DNA of 64,000 nucleotides from Brucella pecoris (GTDB lineage: Bacteria > Pseudomonadota > Alphaproteobacteria > Rhizobiales > Rhizobiaceae). The stretch spans positions 124,001 through 188,000 of the forward strand of contig NZ_VEWK01000001.1 of NCBI RefSeq assembly GCF_006376675.1, read 5' to 3'. The notes below the pieces were generated by a model, which saw only the letters and a list, made by a program, of their open reading frames with translations, was not told the origin of the DNA and made no database searches. Both the position numbers and the translations under genes were made by a program. Of the stretch, positions 37,050 to 46,246 are shown one piece after another (positions within the stretch are counted from its first letter, which is position 1; each line of letters begins with the position of its first letter).

Positions 37050-38594
37050 ATGAATGAATCCGTTGCTACAGCCGTTGCGCCGGTTATTCTGCTGCATCCA
37101 TCGGATGACGTTGCGGTTGCGCGCGTTTCGGTTCGCGCAGGCGATCCGATCGGCCTTGACGGGATAAAGGCCCGCGAACTGATCGGACGCGGACACAAGG
37201 TTGCCATTCGCGATATTCCTGAAGGTAAGGAAGTCCTGAAATATGGTCAGGTGATCGGCATTGCGACGAAGGATATTGCGCAGGGCGAGCATGTGCATCT
37301 GCAGAACCTCGCCATGCTGCCCTCCGAACACGAGCATCAATTCTCCATCGATATCGAAGAGCGCGGCATGCTGCCGGAGGCCGAACGCCGTCATTTCATG
37401 GGCTATGACCGGGGCGCTGGCGGTGTCGGCACACGTAATTTCATCGGTGTGATTTCGTCGGTGAATTGCTCGGCCACGGTGTCGCGTTACATCGCTGATT
37501 ATTTCAACCGAATGGGCGGTCTCGACGGTTTCGACAATGTTGATGGCGTCGTGGCGCTGACCCATGGCAGCGGTTGCGCGCTCAACACCAAGTCGGAAGG
37601 CTATCGCCTTTTGACCCGCACCATTCAGGGTTATGCCAAACATCCGAATTTCGGCGGCATATTGCTGATCGGACTTGGTTGCGAAACCAATCAGATTGCG
37701 CCGATCCTGGAACATTACCGCATGGAAGAAGGCTCACGCCTGCGCACCATGACGATCCAGCAGCATGGCGGTACGCGCAAAACCATCGATCATGCGATTG
37801 CCGAGATCAAGGAAATGCTGCCGCTGGTCAATTCGGCGGCGCGCACCAAACAGCCTCTTTCGAAGCTGAAAGTGGCGCTGGAATGCGGCGGATCGGACGG
37901 TTATTCCGGCATTTCGGCCAATCCGGCGCTCGGCTATGCCTCAGACCTTATCGTACGCAATGGCGGTACGACCGTTCTGTCGGAAACACCGGAAATCTAC
38001 GGCGCTGAGCATCTTTTGACCCGTCGCGCAGTAACGCCTGTGGTGGCAGAAAAGCTGTTGCAGCGCATCGACTGGTGGCGTGATTACACAGCGCGCAACG
38101 GCGACGAACTCAACAACAATCCGTCGCATGGCAACAAGCTCGGCGGGCTGACGACTATTCTGGAAAAGTCGCTCGGCGCTGTTGCCAAGGGTGGCTCCAT
38201 GCCGCTCAAGGCCGTCTATGAATTTGCTGAAACCGTGACTGAACCCGGTTTCGTGTTCATGGATACGCCGGGTTACGATCCCGTCGCAGTAACCGGACAG
38301 GTGGCTGGTGGCTGCAACGTCATCTGCTTTACCACGGGTCGCGGCTCGGTTTCAGGCTTCAAGCCGTCGCCTTGTATCAAGATCGCCACGAATTCCGAAA
38401 TGTATGAACACATGAAGGAAGACATGGATATCAATTGCGGCGGCATCGTCACTGGCGATGAAACCATCGAGCAGTCCGGCACGCGGATGTTCGAACATAT
38501 CATCGCGGTCGCATCCGGCGAGAAGACGTTGAGCGAAGTTTATGACTATGGCGACAACGAATTCGTGCCGTGGCAGGTCGGCGCTGTAACCTGA
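37050..38594 (+). CDS. uxaA: Altronate dehydratase
   Basis: A 514-residue dehydratase converting D-altronate to 2-keto-3-deoxygluconate. The N-terminal SAF domain covers about residues 10-100, and the large UxaA domain follows with GYDRGAGGVGTRNFIGVISS near 118-137, the Cys-containing VNCSATVSRY and VALTHGSGCALN near 170-181, and a third region CGGSDGYSGISANPALGY near 276-293. Length fits the full two-domain enzyme. A further Cys cluster (GGCNVICFTTGRGS, about 421-434) suits an iron site. It follows the GntR regulator by 35 bases. Confidence 0.92.
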   Translation: MNESVATAVAPVILLHPSDDVAVARVSVRAGDPIGLDGIKARELIGRGHKVAIRDIPEGKEVLKYGQVIGIATKDIAQGEHVHLQNLAMLPSEHEHQFSIDIEERGMLPEAERRHFMGYDRGAGGVGTRNFIGVISSVNCSATVSRYIADYFNRMGGLDGFDNVDGVVALTHGSGCALNTKSEGYRLLTRTIQGYAKHPNFGGILLIGLGCETNQIAPILEHYRMEEGSRLRTMTIQQHGGTRKTIDHAIAEIKEMLPLVNSAARTKQPLSKLKVALECGGSDGYSGISANPALGYASDLIVRNGGTTVLSETPEIYGAEHLLTRRAVTPVVAEKLLQRIDWWRDYTARNGDELNNNPSHGNKLGGLTTILEKSLGAVAKGGSMPLKAVYEFAETVTEPGFVFMDTPGYDPVAVTGQVAGGCNVICFTTGRGSVSGFKPSPCIKIATNSEMYEHMKEDMDINCGGIVTGDETIEQSGTRMFEHIIAVASGEKTLSEVYDYGDNEFVPWQVGAVT

Positions 38595-38633
38595 TCCCCT
38601 TTGTATTCAATGATGAATGACAGGAATAATTCG

Positions 38634-39650
38634 ATGGTCAAAGCTCTGCGTATCGAGAGCGAAAACGTCACACGTTTTGCCGAAATCGACGAAGCGCCGT
38701 TGCTGGCGGGTCATGTTCGCGTGCGGGTTCGGCATGTCGGTCTGTGTGGCAGCGATCTGAACACCTTCAAGGGGCTTAATCCACTGGTCCAGTTACCGCG
38801 TATTCCGGGGCACGAAATCGGCGGCGAGATTATCGAAGCAGGCGAGGGCGTGAGTGCTGCCTACGCCAAAGGCAAGCGGGTCATCGTGCTACCCTATACG
38901 AATTGCGGTGAATGTTCGTCCTGTCGCAAAGGTCGGCTTAATGCGTGCCGTTATAACAAAACACTTGGCGTTCAGCAAAATGGCGGCTTGGCTGACCAGA
39001 TCGTGCTGCCTGCCGAAAAGCTGATCCTGAACGATACGCTGGCACCTCGTTATCTGGCGCTGGTCGAGCCGCTTTCGGTTGGCTTTCATGCCGTCGAGCG
39101 CGGACGTGTTCAGGCAGGCGATACGGTTGCTGTTCTGGGTTGCGGCATGATTGGCATGGGCGTTCTCATCGGCGCGCTTGCGCGCGGTGCGAAGGTTATC
39201 GCCATCGATCCGAGTGCCGAAAAGCGTGAGCTGGCACTGCAATTCGGTGCAACACACGCTCTGCCGGGCGGTGAGGATGTCGTCGCGAAGGTTCAGGAAC
39301 TGACCAATGACGACGGTGTGGATGTTGCTTTTGAAGCGGTTGGTCTGCCGATCACCTTCACGCAGGCTGTCGATCTGGCAGGCTTTGCGGGCCGGGTGGT
39401 TTATGTCGGTTATTCCAAGGCCCCCGTCACCTATCAGACGCAGTTCTTCAACCTGAAGGAACTCGACATCATGGGATCGCGCAATGCGACACTCACGGAT
39501 TTCGAAGCCGTTATCGCCCATCTGGAAAAGCTTGGGGCGGATGCCGACAAGCTGATCTCGAAGGTATTTCCGTTCGATGAAGCTGAAGCGGCGCTTCCCT
39601 ATTGGGACGGCGACCGCAACGTTTTGAAGATCATCATCGAGCACGACTGA
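38634..39650 (+). CDS. Zinc-dependent alcohol dehydrogenase, possibly L-galactonate 5-dehydrogenase-like
   Basis: A 338-residue medium-chain dehydrogenase. Catalytic zinc ligands are Cys38, His60-Glu61 and Glu145; structural zinc ligands are Cys91, Cys94, Cys97 and Cys105. The NAD-binding GCGMIGMG lies at 169-176. In E. coli, related LgoD oxidises L-galactonate to D-tagaturonate, the substrate of UxaB, so this placement between uxaA and a TRAP transporter suggests the same role. That is inference; other sugar acids are possible. ATG 38634 has AGGA upstream, and a start at 38601 is less likely. Confidence 0.85.
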   Translation: MVKALRIESENVTRFAEIDEAPLLAGHVRVRVRHVGLCGSDLNTFKGLNPLVQLPRIPGHEIGGEIIEAGEGVSAAYAKGKRVIVLPYTNCGECSSCRKGRLNACRYNKTLGVQQNGGLADQIVLPAEKLILNDTLAPRYLALVEPLSVGFHAVERGRVQAGDTVAVLGCGMIGMGVLIGALARGAKVIAIDPSAEKRELALQFGATHALPGGEDVVAKVQELTNDDGVDVAFEAVGLPITFTQAVDLAGFAGRVVYVGYSKAPVTYQTQFFNLKELDIMGSRNATLTDFEAVIAHLEKLGADADKLISKVFPFDEAEAALPYWDGDRNVLKIIIEHD

Positions 39651-39753
39651 AATCGAAGCAAATGTTCGGTGCCAGCAAGGATGGCATCGGACGCTAGTGG
39701 AGGAAACCGGCCTCAAGGCCAATTGTTTAATGACCCCATACGGGAGGATACTG

Positions 39754-40728
39754 ATGAAGAAACTCGTTACCGGCATGATCGCCGCCAGCATGTTGCTGGC
39801 TGGAAGCATGGCTGCATACGCTGCCAATGTGTCGATCAAGGTTGCCTATGAAAACAACCCCGGCGAGCCTTTCGATGAGGTAATGCATTACTGGAAAGAT
39901 GATCTCGCCAAGCGCAGCAACGGCGAAATCACGCTCGAACTCTATCCAAGCTCGCAGCTTGGCTCCAAGAAGGATGTGACCGAGCAGGCCATGATGGGCC
40001 TCAATGTCGTAACCATTTCCGATGTTGGCTTTCTGGCCGAATATGACCCGGACCTCGGCGTACTTTACGGTCCGTTCCTGACTGACGATCCGGCGCAGTT
40101 GTTCAAGGTGTATGACGGTCCCTGGTTTAAGGAAAAGAGCGAAGAGCTGAAGAAGAAGGGCATTCACATCGTAATGCCGAACTATCTTTACGGCATTCGT
40201 CAGATCATTTCCAAGAAGCCGATCCGTACACCGGATGACCTGAAGGGAATGAAGATCCGCGTGCCGAACAACGTCATGCAGATCAAGACCTTCGAGGCCA
40301 TGGGCGCGACCCCAACCCCGATGCCGCTGGGCGAAACCTTCCCGGCATTGGCGCAGGGCGTGATCGATGGCGTCGAGAACCCGATTTCGGTTCTTTACGG
40401 CCAGAAGTTCCAGGAAGAAGCCAAATATCTGAGCAAGGTTGGCTATCTGACCAACGTGGCGCTTATCGTCGGTGGTGAAGCCTTCTTCTCCACGCTGCCG
40501 GAAGATCAGCTCAAGATGATCCATGAGTCTGCCTATGATGCGGGCCTCTACAGCCAGAAGCTGACGATCGAAAAAGACAATGAAATGATCGAAAAGATGA
40601 AAGAAGCCGGTGTCGAGGTCATTGATGTCGACCGTGCCCCTTTCAAGGCACTTGCTGAAAAGGTCTACACCCAGTTCCCGGAATGGTCGCCTGGTCTTTA
40701 TGACAAGATCAAAGCTGAACTGAACTGA
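39754..40728 (+). CDS. dctP: TRAP transporter periplasmic binding protein DctP
   Basis: A 324-residue extracytoplasmic receptor. The signal peptide of about 23 residues (MKKLVTGMIAASMLLAGSMA) precedes VSIKVAYENNPGEPFDEVM. The conserved DDLKGMKIRVPNNVMQIKTF with its ligand-anchoring Arg lies near residues 162-181, and ALAQGVIDGVENPISVLY near 203-220. A GGGAGGA site precedes the ATG. TRAP systems import carboxylates using ion gradients, fitting a sugar-acid substrate here. Confidence 0.93.
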   Translation: MKKLVTGMIAASMLLAGSMAAYAANVSIKVAYENNPGEPFDEVMHYWKDDLAKRSNGEITLELYPSSQLGSKKDVTEQAMMGLNVVTISDVGFLAEYDPDLGVLYGPFLTDDPAQLFKVYDGPWFKEKSEELKKKGIHIVMPNYLYGIRQIISKKPIRTPDDLKGMKIRVPNNVMQIKTFEAMGATPTPMPLGETFPALAQGVIDGVENPISVLYGQKFQEEAKYLSKVGYLTNVALIVGGEAFFSTLPEDQLKMIHESAYDAGLYSQKLTIEKDNEMIEKMKEAGVEVIDVDRAPFKALAEKVYTQFPEWSPGLYDKIKAELN

Positions 40729-40748
40729 TCCATCCTTATTCGGATATC

Positions 40749-40777
40749 ACCATGTCGCGGCGTTGCTGCGGCATGGT
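40749..40777 (+). other. Strong 13-bp hairpin between dctP and dctQ
   Basis: ACCATGTCGCGGC (40749-40761) pairs with GCTGCGGCATGGT (40765-40777) using two G-T pairs and a 3-base loop. It ends six bases before the dctQ ATG, where a ribosome site is expected, and could both protect dctP mRNA and restrain dctQ translation. Confidence 0.6.
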
Positions 40778-40783
40778 TCGCTC

Positions 40784-41269
40784 ATGGAATTCAATCCGAT
40801 GAAACTGTTTGAAAAACTGATCGAATGGCTGGCTGCAGTGCCGCTGTTCATCCTGCTTGCGATGTTCAACGTCGCCGTCGTCATGCGCTATTGGATGCAT
40901 CAACCATTGCAATGGACGGAAGAAATGGCCGGCCTGTTGATGATCTGGATCGTGATGCTTGGCAGTGTTGCCGCAGAACGTAGCAATCAGCATCTTGCTA
41001 TCCCGATGCTCGTGGACATGCTTTCGGAAAAAGTGCGCGATGTCGTCAATGCAATCGTCGCCATCCTGTCGGGACTGTTCCTGCTTTACGTGTCCTATGC
41101 TGGTTACAAGCTTTCGGTTGCCGCTCAGTTCAAAGTGACTGACGTGCTGAGGGTTTCCTATTACTGGATCGATATCGCCGTGCCTGTCGGCTTCGTGATT
41201 ATTGCTCTTTATATGTTCGCAGGCGCATTCAAATCCTTGCGCGCCGCTTTTGCGGGAGGCAAGGCATGA
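40784..41269 (+). CDS. dctQ: TRAP transporter small permease DctQ
   Basis: A 161-residue membrane protein with four hydrophobic segments (about residues 14-36, 47-65, 84-106 and 125-147), typical of DctQ. ATG 40784 is the first good start after the intercistronic hairpin; a TTG at 40763 lies inside the hairpin and is rejected. Its own ribosome site is weak. The stop overlaps the dctM ATG (ATGA). Confidence 0.9.
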   Translation: MEFNPMKLFEKLIEWLAAVPLFILLAMFNVAVVMRYWMHQPLQWTEEMAGLLMIWIVMLGSVAAERSNQHLAIPMLVDMLSEKVRDVVNAIVAILSGLFLLYVSYAGYKLSVAAQFKVTDVLRVSYYWIDIAVPVGFVIIALYMFAGAFKSLRAAFAGGKA

Positions 41270-42540
41270 GCCTGACGACTATCGTTCTTTTGATGCTGGC
41301 GCTGATCGCGCTCAATATGCGCCTTTATGTGGCCATTCTGATTGCGGTCTTCACCTATTTCACATTCTTCAACCAGATGCCGATAGCGATTGCCGTGCAG
41401 CGCTTCATCAGCCCGGCGCAGAATACATCGTTGCTCGCCATTCCGTTCTTCATCATGCTTGGCACGGTGATGTCGCATACCGGCATTGCAGAGCGTCTGA
41501 TCAAGGTTGCGGATATTCTGGTCGGTCGTATGCGCGGTGGCATGGCGCTCACAAACATCATGGTTTCAACCCTGATGGGCGGCGTCAGCGCTTCCAATCT
41601 GGCTGATAGCGCCATGTTGACCCGCATGATGGTGCCGGAAATGGTCAAGCGCGGTTATGACAAGGCGTTTTCCTGCGCAGTAACGGCTGCAGGTTCGCTG
41701 ATCACGCCGATCATTCCTCCAGGTATCGCGCTCATCATCTACGGTCTGATTGCGGATGTTTCCATCGGCAAGATGTTCATGGCCGGTGTCGTTCCGGGCA
41801 TTCTGGGCGCCATTATCCTGATGATTGCGGCCTATACGACATCGGTCAAGCGCGGCTATAAGCCGAGCCGCGAAAAGCGGATGAGCGGTGCCGAGATTGC
41901 CTCGACGCTTGCTTCAGCGTGGCCTGCGGTTCTGTTGCTGTTCGCGATCATCGGCGGCATCCGCATGAACATCTTCACGCCCACGGAAGCCGGTGCAGTT
42001 GCTGTTACGCTGGTTCTAATCATTGGTTTCGTGATCTATCGCGAGATGCGTATCTCGCATGTGGTGGATTCGCTGATCGAAACGGCGAAATCGACCGCAT
42101 CCGTCATGCTGGTTATCATGGCGTCGTCGGCGCTTGCATGGGTGTTTTCGCTTGAACAGGCCGGGCAATCGCTGATGCAGCTAATCTCGACGTTCACCAG
42201 CAACCCTTATGCATTCCTGCTGGCAGTCAATGTGATCCTGCTGATCCTTGGCGCTTTGATCGAGGGTACAGCCCTGATGATCGTTCTGGTGCCGCTCCTG
42301 ATGCCGACAGTAAAGGCTTTGGGCATCGATCCGGTCCATTTCGGCATCGTCGTCATTGTCAATCTTTCGATTGGTACGCTGACGCCGCCGGTTGGTACGG
42401 TCATGCTGATGGTCTGTAATATAGCGAAGGTAAGGGTTGGAGATTTCACCCGTCAGGCCTTCAGCATGTATATGGCGCTGTTTATTCTTCTGGCGCTGGT
42501 TACTTACGTGCCGATTATCTCAACCTATCTGGCGCACTAG
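41266..42540 (+). CDS. dctM: TRAP transporter large permease DctM
   Basis: A 424-residue transport subunit with about twelve hydrophobic segments. Family motifs are LLAIPFFIMLGTVMSHTGIA near residues 51-70, MGGVSASNLADSAMLTRMMV near 104-123, and AAGSLITPIIPPGIALIIYG near 140-159. It is the last gene of the altronate/TRAP cluster and is followed by a perfect terminator hairpin shared with the convergent M81 peptidase gene. Confidence 0.95.
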   Translation: MSLTTIVLLMLALIALNMRLYVAILIAVFTYFTFFNQMPIAIAVQRFISPAQNTSLLAIPFFIMLGTVMSHTGIAERLIKVADILVGRMRGGMALTNIMVSTLMGGVSASNLADSAMLTRMMVPEMVKRGYDKAFSCAVTAAGSLITPIIPPGIALIIYGLIADVSIGKMFMAGVVPGILGAIILMIAAYTTSVKRGYKPSREKRMSGAEIASTLASAWPAVLLLFAIIGGIRMNIFTPTEAGAVAVTLVLIIGFVIYREMRISHVVDSLIETAKSTASVMLVIMASSALAWVFSLEQAGQSLMQLISTFTSNPYAFLLAVNVILLILGALIEGTALMIVLVPLLMPTVKALGIDPVHFGIVVIVNLSIGTLTPPVGTVMLMVCNIAKVRVGDFTRQAFSMYMALFILLALVTYVPIISTYLAH

Positions 42541-42562
42541 ACCTGGCAGGTTGATCAAGGAG

Positions 42563-42590
42563 AAAAGCGCGGGAAATTCCCGCGCTTTTT
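42563..42590. terminator. Bidirectional intrinsic terminator
   Basis: AAAAGCGCGGGAA pairs with TTCCCGCGCTTTT across a one-base centre. Five T residues follow on the plus strand, with four A residues at the left edge (T residues on the minus strand). It separates the convergent dctM and M81 peptidase genes. Confidence 0.85.
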
Positions 42591-42597
42591 CATCTGC

Positions 42598-44067
42598 TCA
42601 CCATGGGTTCTCGACGCGGGGCCAGATGGCGCGGCTGAGCTTGCGATAATTTGTTGTGCGCGGATTGCTCGGATAGGAGCTGGGCGCCGCGACATAGACG
42701 ATCTCGGCAGCAATCGGCACGAAGCCTGCATGAAAATGATTGGTGGATTTGACCACCAATATATCCTTCTTCATCGGATCGATGCCGATATTTGAAAAGA
42801 TATCCGGTTCGAATGTCTGCGTCCGGTTGGTGTTGAGAATAATGTCGATCCCGGTACCTTCGATGCGCACGACCGCCGTAGGCCCAAGCGTTACGCGGCT
42901 TGGGCCAAAACTCTGCCAGCCTTCGGCAAGGGTTTTCATGACCGTCACACGCGCATCGATAGGCTCGCCGCCAAGTGGACCGGACTTGCCGCCGAAACGC
43001 AGGTCGATCACCGCACCTTCGCCTGCTGCATGGCAGAATGTTACTGCAACGGGATCCCAGATCGTGGCGACGCCGATATTATCTATACCGCGTTCGATCA
43101 GGCGGCGGAGGACGTAGGTTCCATCGCCCGCAACACCGCCGCCGGGATTGTCCCATACATCGGCGATCACGGCAGGCTTTGCAGGATTGGCGGCATGGGC
43201 AGCCAGTGCCCGATCGATGCCCTGGTCGGTGTCGAACATGGTCATCAATGTCTGTTCGCGCATGGCGATCAGTTCACGCCCGAGTTTTTCCGCAAGTGCG
43301 GCCCCCTTGGCTGGATCATTGTCGGTGACGACGAGAATACGAGTTCCCATTTCCGGCACATCGGCAGCCATAAAGCCATGAATGACGGAGATCGACAGAA
43401 TCCCGTCCTTGCCATGCATCGCCTTGATACGGTCGACGAAGGAGCGCATCGGCTCCCTGCTTGTGGGAAACACGCTGATCATATGACAGTCGAAGGTGGA
43501 TATGACCGGCTTGATGCGACCCTTTAGGGCATCGAGTGCAAGGTTGACCACATGCTCGCCGCGTTCGTAAAAATCCGTGTGAGGAAATTCGAGGAACGAC
43601 GCGAAAATATTGAGGTTTTCGACCCGCTTCGGCGTCAGGTGGCTATGCGGATCGAATTCGCTGGCAACCAGAATATCCGGCCCGACAATGGCGCGCACGC
43701 GCTCCAGAAGATCACCCTCGCAATCGTCATAGCCTTGGGCGACCATGGCGCCATGCAGGCCGAGAACGACTGCATCAACGGGCATTGCCGCCTTAAGCTG
43801 ATCGAGAATTTCATCGCGCAATTCCTCGAAAGTCTGCCGCTGCAACAAACCGCCAGGTTCCGCCCAGGTGGCAGTGCCTTCAATGACGGTCAATCCTTCC
43901 GCCGCCGCACGTTTGCGTAATGCGACGATGGGCGAAGAGCAAAGCGTCGGCGTTTCCGGATGCTTGCCCGGTGCAGCATAGAAGGCCATTTCGAACGAGG
44001 CCCTGTCGGTTGGAACCGGTGAGAACGTGTTGGTTTCTGTCGCAAGCGACGCGGTAAAAATGCGCAT
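42598..44067 (-). CDS. M81-family metallopeptidase (MlrC / microcystinase C-like)
   Basis: A 489-residue cytoplasmic zinc-type hydrolase. It starts with the family hallmark MRIFTASLATETNTFSPVPT and contains DAVVLGLHGAMVAQGYDDCE near residues 98-117, ASEFDPHSHLT near 136-146 and STFDCHMISVFPTSREPMRS near 190-209, which supply the metal-binding Asp/His residues. The C-terminal MlrC domain spans about 300-480 (VWDNPGGGVAGDGTYVLRRL near 305-324). The best-known member breaks down linearised microcystin peptides, but most members have unknown substrates. It is next to RidA and an ABC transporter. Confidence 0.9.
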   Translation of the reverse strand: MRIFTASLATETNTFSPVPTDRASFEMAFYAAPGKHPETPTLCSSPIVALRKRAAAEGLTVIEGTATWAEPGGLLQRQTFEELRDEILDQLKAAMPVDAVVLGLHGAMVAQGYDDCEGDLLERVRAIVGPDILVASEFDPHSHLTPKRVENLNIFASFLEFPHTDFYERGEHVVNLALDALKGRIKPVISTFDCHMISVFPTSREPMRSFVDRIKAMHGKDGILSISVIHGFMAADVPEMGTRILVVTDNDPAKGAALAEKLGRELIAMREQTLMTMFDTDQGIDRALAAHAANPAKPAVIADVWDNPGGGVAGDGTYVLRRLIERGIDNIGVATIWDPVAVTFCHAAGEGAVIDLRFGGKSGPLGGEPIDARVTVMKTLAEGWQSFGPSRVTLGPTAVVRIEGTGIDIILNTNRTQTFEPDIFSNIGIDPMKKDILVVKSTNHFHAGFVPIAAEIVYVAAPSSYPSNPRTTNYRKLSRAIWPRVENPW

Positions 44068-44099
44068 GGAAAAAACTCGGTAAGGGGGAGGTGGCGTGT

Positions 44100-44471
44100 T
44101 TATTTCAGCGGTGCGTAGGCGATGGCTTCGACTTCGATCTTGATGTCGATCATCAGGCGGGATTCGACCGTAGTGCGCGCTGGAGGCTCTTTTGGAAAAT
44201 AGCTGCCGTAAACGGCGTTCATTCGCCCGAAATCCCGAGCATCTTCCAGCCAGATTGTGGTTTTGACGACGTCTTCCATGGTGGCGCCTGCAAGTGCCAG
44301 TGCGGCCTTGACGTTCTCGAGCACCTGTTTGGTCTGGGCCTCTATGCCGCCTTCAACGATCTGGCCGTTTGGTCCGACCGGCACCTGACCGGAAATGTAG
44401 ACGGTGTCGCCTGCGCGAACCGCAGGGGAAAGTGGCACATGCGATGCGCCGAAGACCTGTTTTCTGGACAT
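44100..44471 (-). CDS. RidA-family (YjgF/YER057c/UK114) protein
   Basis: A 123-residue protein of the Rid family. Its members hydrolyse reactive enamine/imine intermediates released by PLP enzymes. It has the typical N-terminal VPLSPAVRAGDTVYISGQVP and VKTTIWLEDARDFGRMNAVY, and the conserved Arg of the active site in PPARTTVES (about residues 100-108). The ATG at 44471 has GGAGAAAA before it. It sits between the M81 peptidase gene and the ABC permeases, so it probably detoxifies an intermediate of the same pathway. Which Rid subgroup it belongs to cannot be settled here. Confidence 0.92.
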   Translation of the reverse strand: MSRKQVFGASHVPLSPAVRAGDTVYISGQVPVGPNGQIVEGGIEAQTKQVLENVKAALALAGATMEDVVKTTIWLEDARDFGRMNAVYGSYFPKEPPARTTVESRLMIDIKIEVEAIAYAPLK

Positions 44472-44483
44472 GATTTTCTCCGG

Positions 44484-45311
44484 TTATTTGACTGCTCCAA
44501 GGGCTAGTCCCCTGATGAGATAGCGCTGGAGCCAGATGAAAAGGATAGCGACCGGTAGTGTGGCAAGGAGGGTTGCCGCCATCACATAATGCCATTCGAC
44601 AGTGTAACGCCCGGCTACCAGCGAGAAGACCTGAATGGGCAGCGTGTAGCTCTCCTGCCTGCGCAGCATTGTCAGCGCCACGACAAATTCGTTCCACGCA
44701 TTGATGAAGGTGAAGATAGCGGTCACGGCGATGGCAGGCAGGCAAAGGGGCAGGAACACTTTTATCAGTGTCTTGCCGCGTCCGGCTCCTTCCATCCACG
44801 AGGCCTCTTCCAGATCGCGCGGTATGGTGTCGAAATAGCTTTGCAGCATCCATACGGTGAAGGCGATGTTGAAAGCCATATAGACCGCACCGACCGCAGA
44901 GACGCTTTCGATCAGCCCATAGGCAGCGAGCAGCCGGAAAAGGCCCAGCACCAGAACGATGGGCGAAATCATCTGCGAAATGAGCAGGAATTGCCGGAAT
45001 GCACCGTGGCCTGCAAAGCGGAAACGCGACATGGCATAGGCCGCAGGAATGGAGACAATGATCGCGCCGACGGAAGCAATGACCGAAACGTAAAGCGAGT
45101 TCAGAAGTGCTTGCCCGAATTTGGTCTGAACCCACATTTCCGAAAAATTCTGCCAGCGGAAGGTACTTGGCCACCACGTTGGAGAGAGAACTTCCTGTGG
45201 CGGTTTGACGGCGGTGAAAAACATCACCGCAAAGGGAAACAGTGTCAGCACGATAAGTGGTGACAGAACGGCCCAGGCAATGATTGTGCGTTTCAGCTTT
45301 GAGCCGGTCAT
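44484..45311 (-). CDS. Carbohydrate-type ABC transporter permease (MalG-like)
   Basis: A 275-residue inner-membrane permease with six hydrophobic segments. The EAA loop [20 protein letters not shown] lies near residues 177-196, typical of family 1 sugar transporters. The start at 45311 overlaps the preceding permease stop by four bases (ATGA). A longer in-frame reading reaches 45743 through the other permease and is not real. The ATPase for this system is encoded on the opposite strand at 48440. Confidence 0.92.
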   Translation of the reverse strand: MTGSKLKRTIIAWAVLSPLIVLTLFPFAVMFFTAVKPPQEVLSPTWWPSTFRWQNFSEMWVQTKFGQALLNSLYVSVIASVGAIIVSIPAAYAMSRFRFAGHGAFRQFLLISQMISPIVLVLGLFRLLAAYGLIESVSAVGAVYMAFNIAFTVWMLQSYFDTIPRDLEEASWMEGAGRGKTLIKVFLPLCLPAIAVTAIFTFINAWNEFVVALTMLRRQESYTLPIQVFSLVAGRYTVEWHYVMAATLLATLPVAILFIWLQRYLIRGLALGAVK

Positions 45312-46177
45312 GAGCGTTCTCCCCGCATTGCAAGGCGGATATAGATCGCCGTGAAGACGAGGAGTATTGCCAGCATGATAAGCGATACGGCGGAGGCTTC
45401 TCCCAGCTTTCCGAGGCGGAAAGCGAGCTTGTAGAGATGCGTCACCAGAATATCGGTGGAGTTTGCCGGTCCGCCCTGCGTCATGACCCAGATGATCGGG
45501 AAAGAATTGAAGACATAAATTGTATTGAGCACGATGGCGATATTCACGAAGGGCTTGAGCAGCGGAAAGGTGATTTCGCGAAACTGCTGCCACAGGCTGG
45601 CACCTTCCAGCGACGATGCTTCGTAGAGATCCTCCGGGATGGATGACAGTCCGCCGAGAAAGATCGTGGTCGTGAAAGGCACCGTGACCAGAATACCGAC
45701 CAGTATCTGCATGGGAAAGGCGGTAGCTGCGCTCGCCAGCCATTGAATATTGCTGTCGATGATACCGAGATTGCGCAGTGCGGAATTGAGCATTCCGCTT
45801 TCGCCGTTGAGCGCCCAGCGCCAGACAATGGCTGTCATGGTGAGCGAAACCGCCCAGGGCAGCATGACGATGACGCGCGCTACCGAACGGCCATAGAAAT
45901 CCATGTTGAGAATGATGGCGACTGGAATGGAGACGATCAGTGCGCCGCCGACCACGGCGACGGTCCAGCCTGCGGTGCGCCAGAGTGCGTTGAGAAAGTC
46001 AGGTGTTGCGAAAAGCGCAGTGAAATTTGCGCCGTCATTGAAATCGCGAAGCTGCCCGAAGCGGTTCACGTCATGGCTGGCAATTTCAACGAGATGCACC
46101 ACGGGCCAGAAGATCACCACCGCAGCCAGAAGCAGGCTCGGCAGGATCAGGAGATAGGGCAGGGTGCGGCTTTGCAT
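45308..46177 (-). CDS. Carbohydrate-type ABC transporter permease (MalF-like)
   Basis: An approximately 289-residue partner permease with six hydrophobic segments, the first at about residues 8-29. The EAA loop [20 protein letters not shown] is near residues 182-201. I give ATG 46177; a TTG two codons upstream (46183) is better spaced from GGGA and may be the true start. It is separated from the binding-protein gene by a short gap with a hairpin. Confidence 0.9.
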   Translation of the reverse strand: MQSRTLPYLLILPSLLLAAVVIFWPVVHLVEIASHDVNRFGQLRDFNDGANFTALFATPDFLNALWRTAGWTVAVVGGALIVSIPVAIILNMDFYGRSVARVIVMLPWAVSLTMTAIVWRWALNGESGMLNSALRNLGIIDSNIQWLASAATAFPMQILVGILVTVPFTTTIFLGGLSSIPEDLYEASSLEGASLWQQFREITFPLLKPFVNIAIVLNTIYVFNSFPIIWVMTQGGPANSTDILVTHLYKLAFRLGKLGEASAVSLIMLAILLVFTAIYIRLAMRGERS

Positions 46178-46206
46178 CGGCAATCAATATCCCGGAAAAG
46201 AAAAGA

Positions 46207-46234
46207 GCCCGGCGGCGCGAGGGCACCGCCAGGC
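46207..46234 (-). other. Intercistronic hairpin after the binding-protein gene
   Basis: GCC-GGCGG / CCGCC-GGC (one mismatch, 10-base loop) lies between the binding-protein stop (46247) and the permease start. No T-run follows. It is comparable to the hairpins in the other transporter operons of this window. Confidence 0.45.
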
Positions 46235-46246
46235 AGGCGGGGAGTG

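Noticed and set aside
45312..45743. N-terminal extension of the MalG-like permease
   Set aside because: The extension reads through the MalF-like permease in another frame; the ATG at 45311 overlapping the upstream stop is the normal coupled start.
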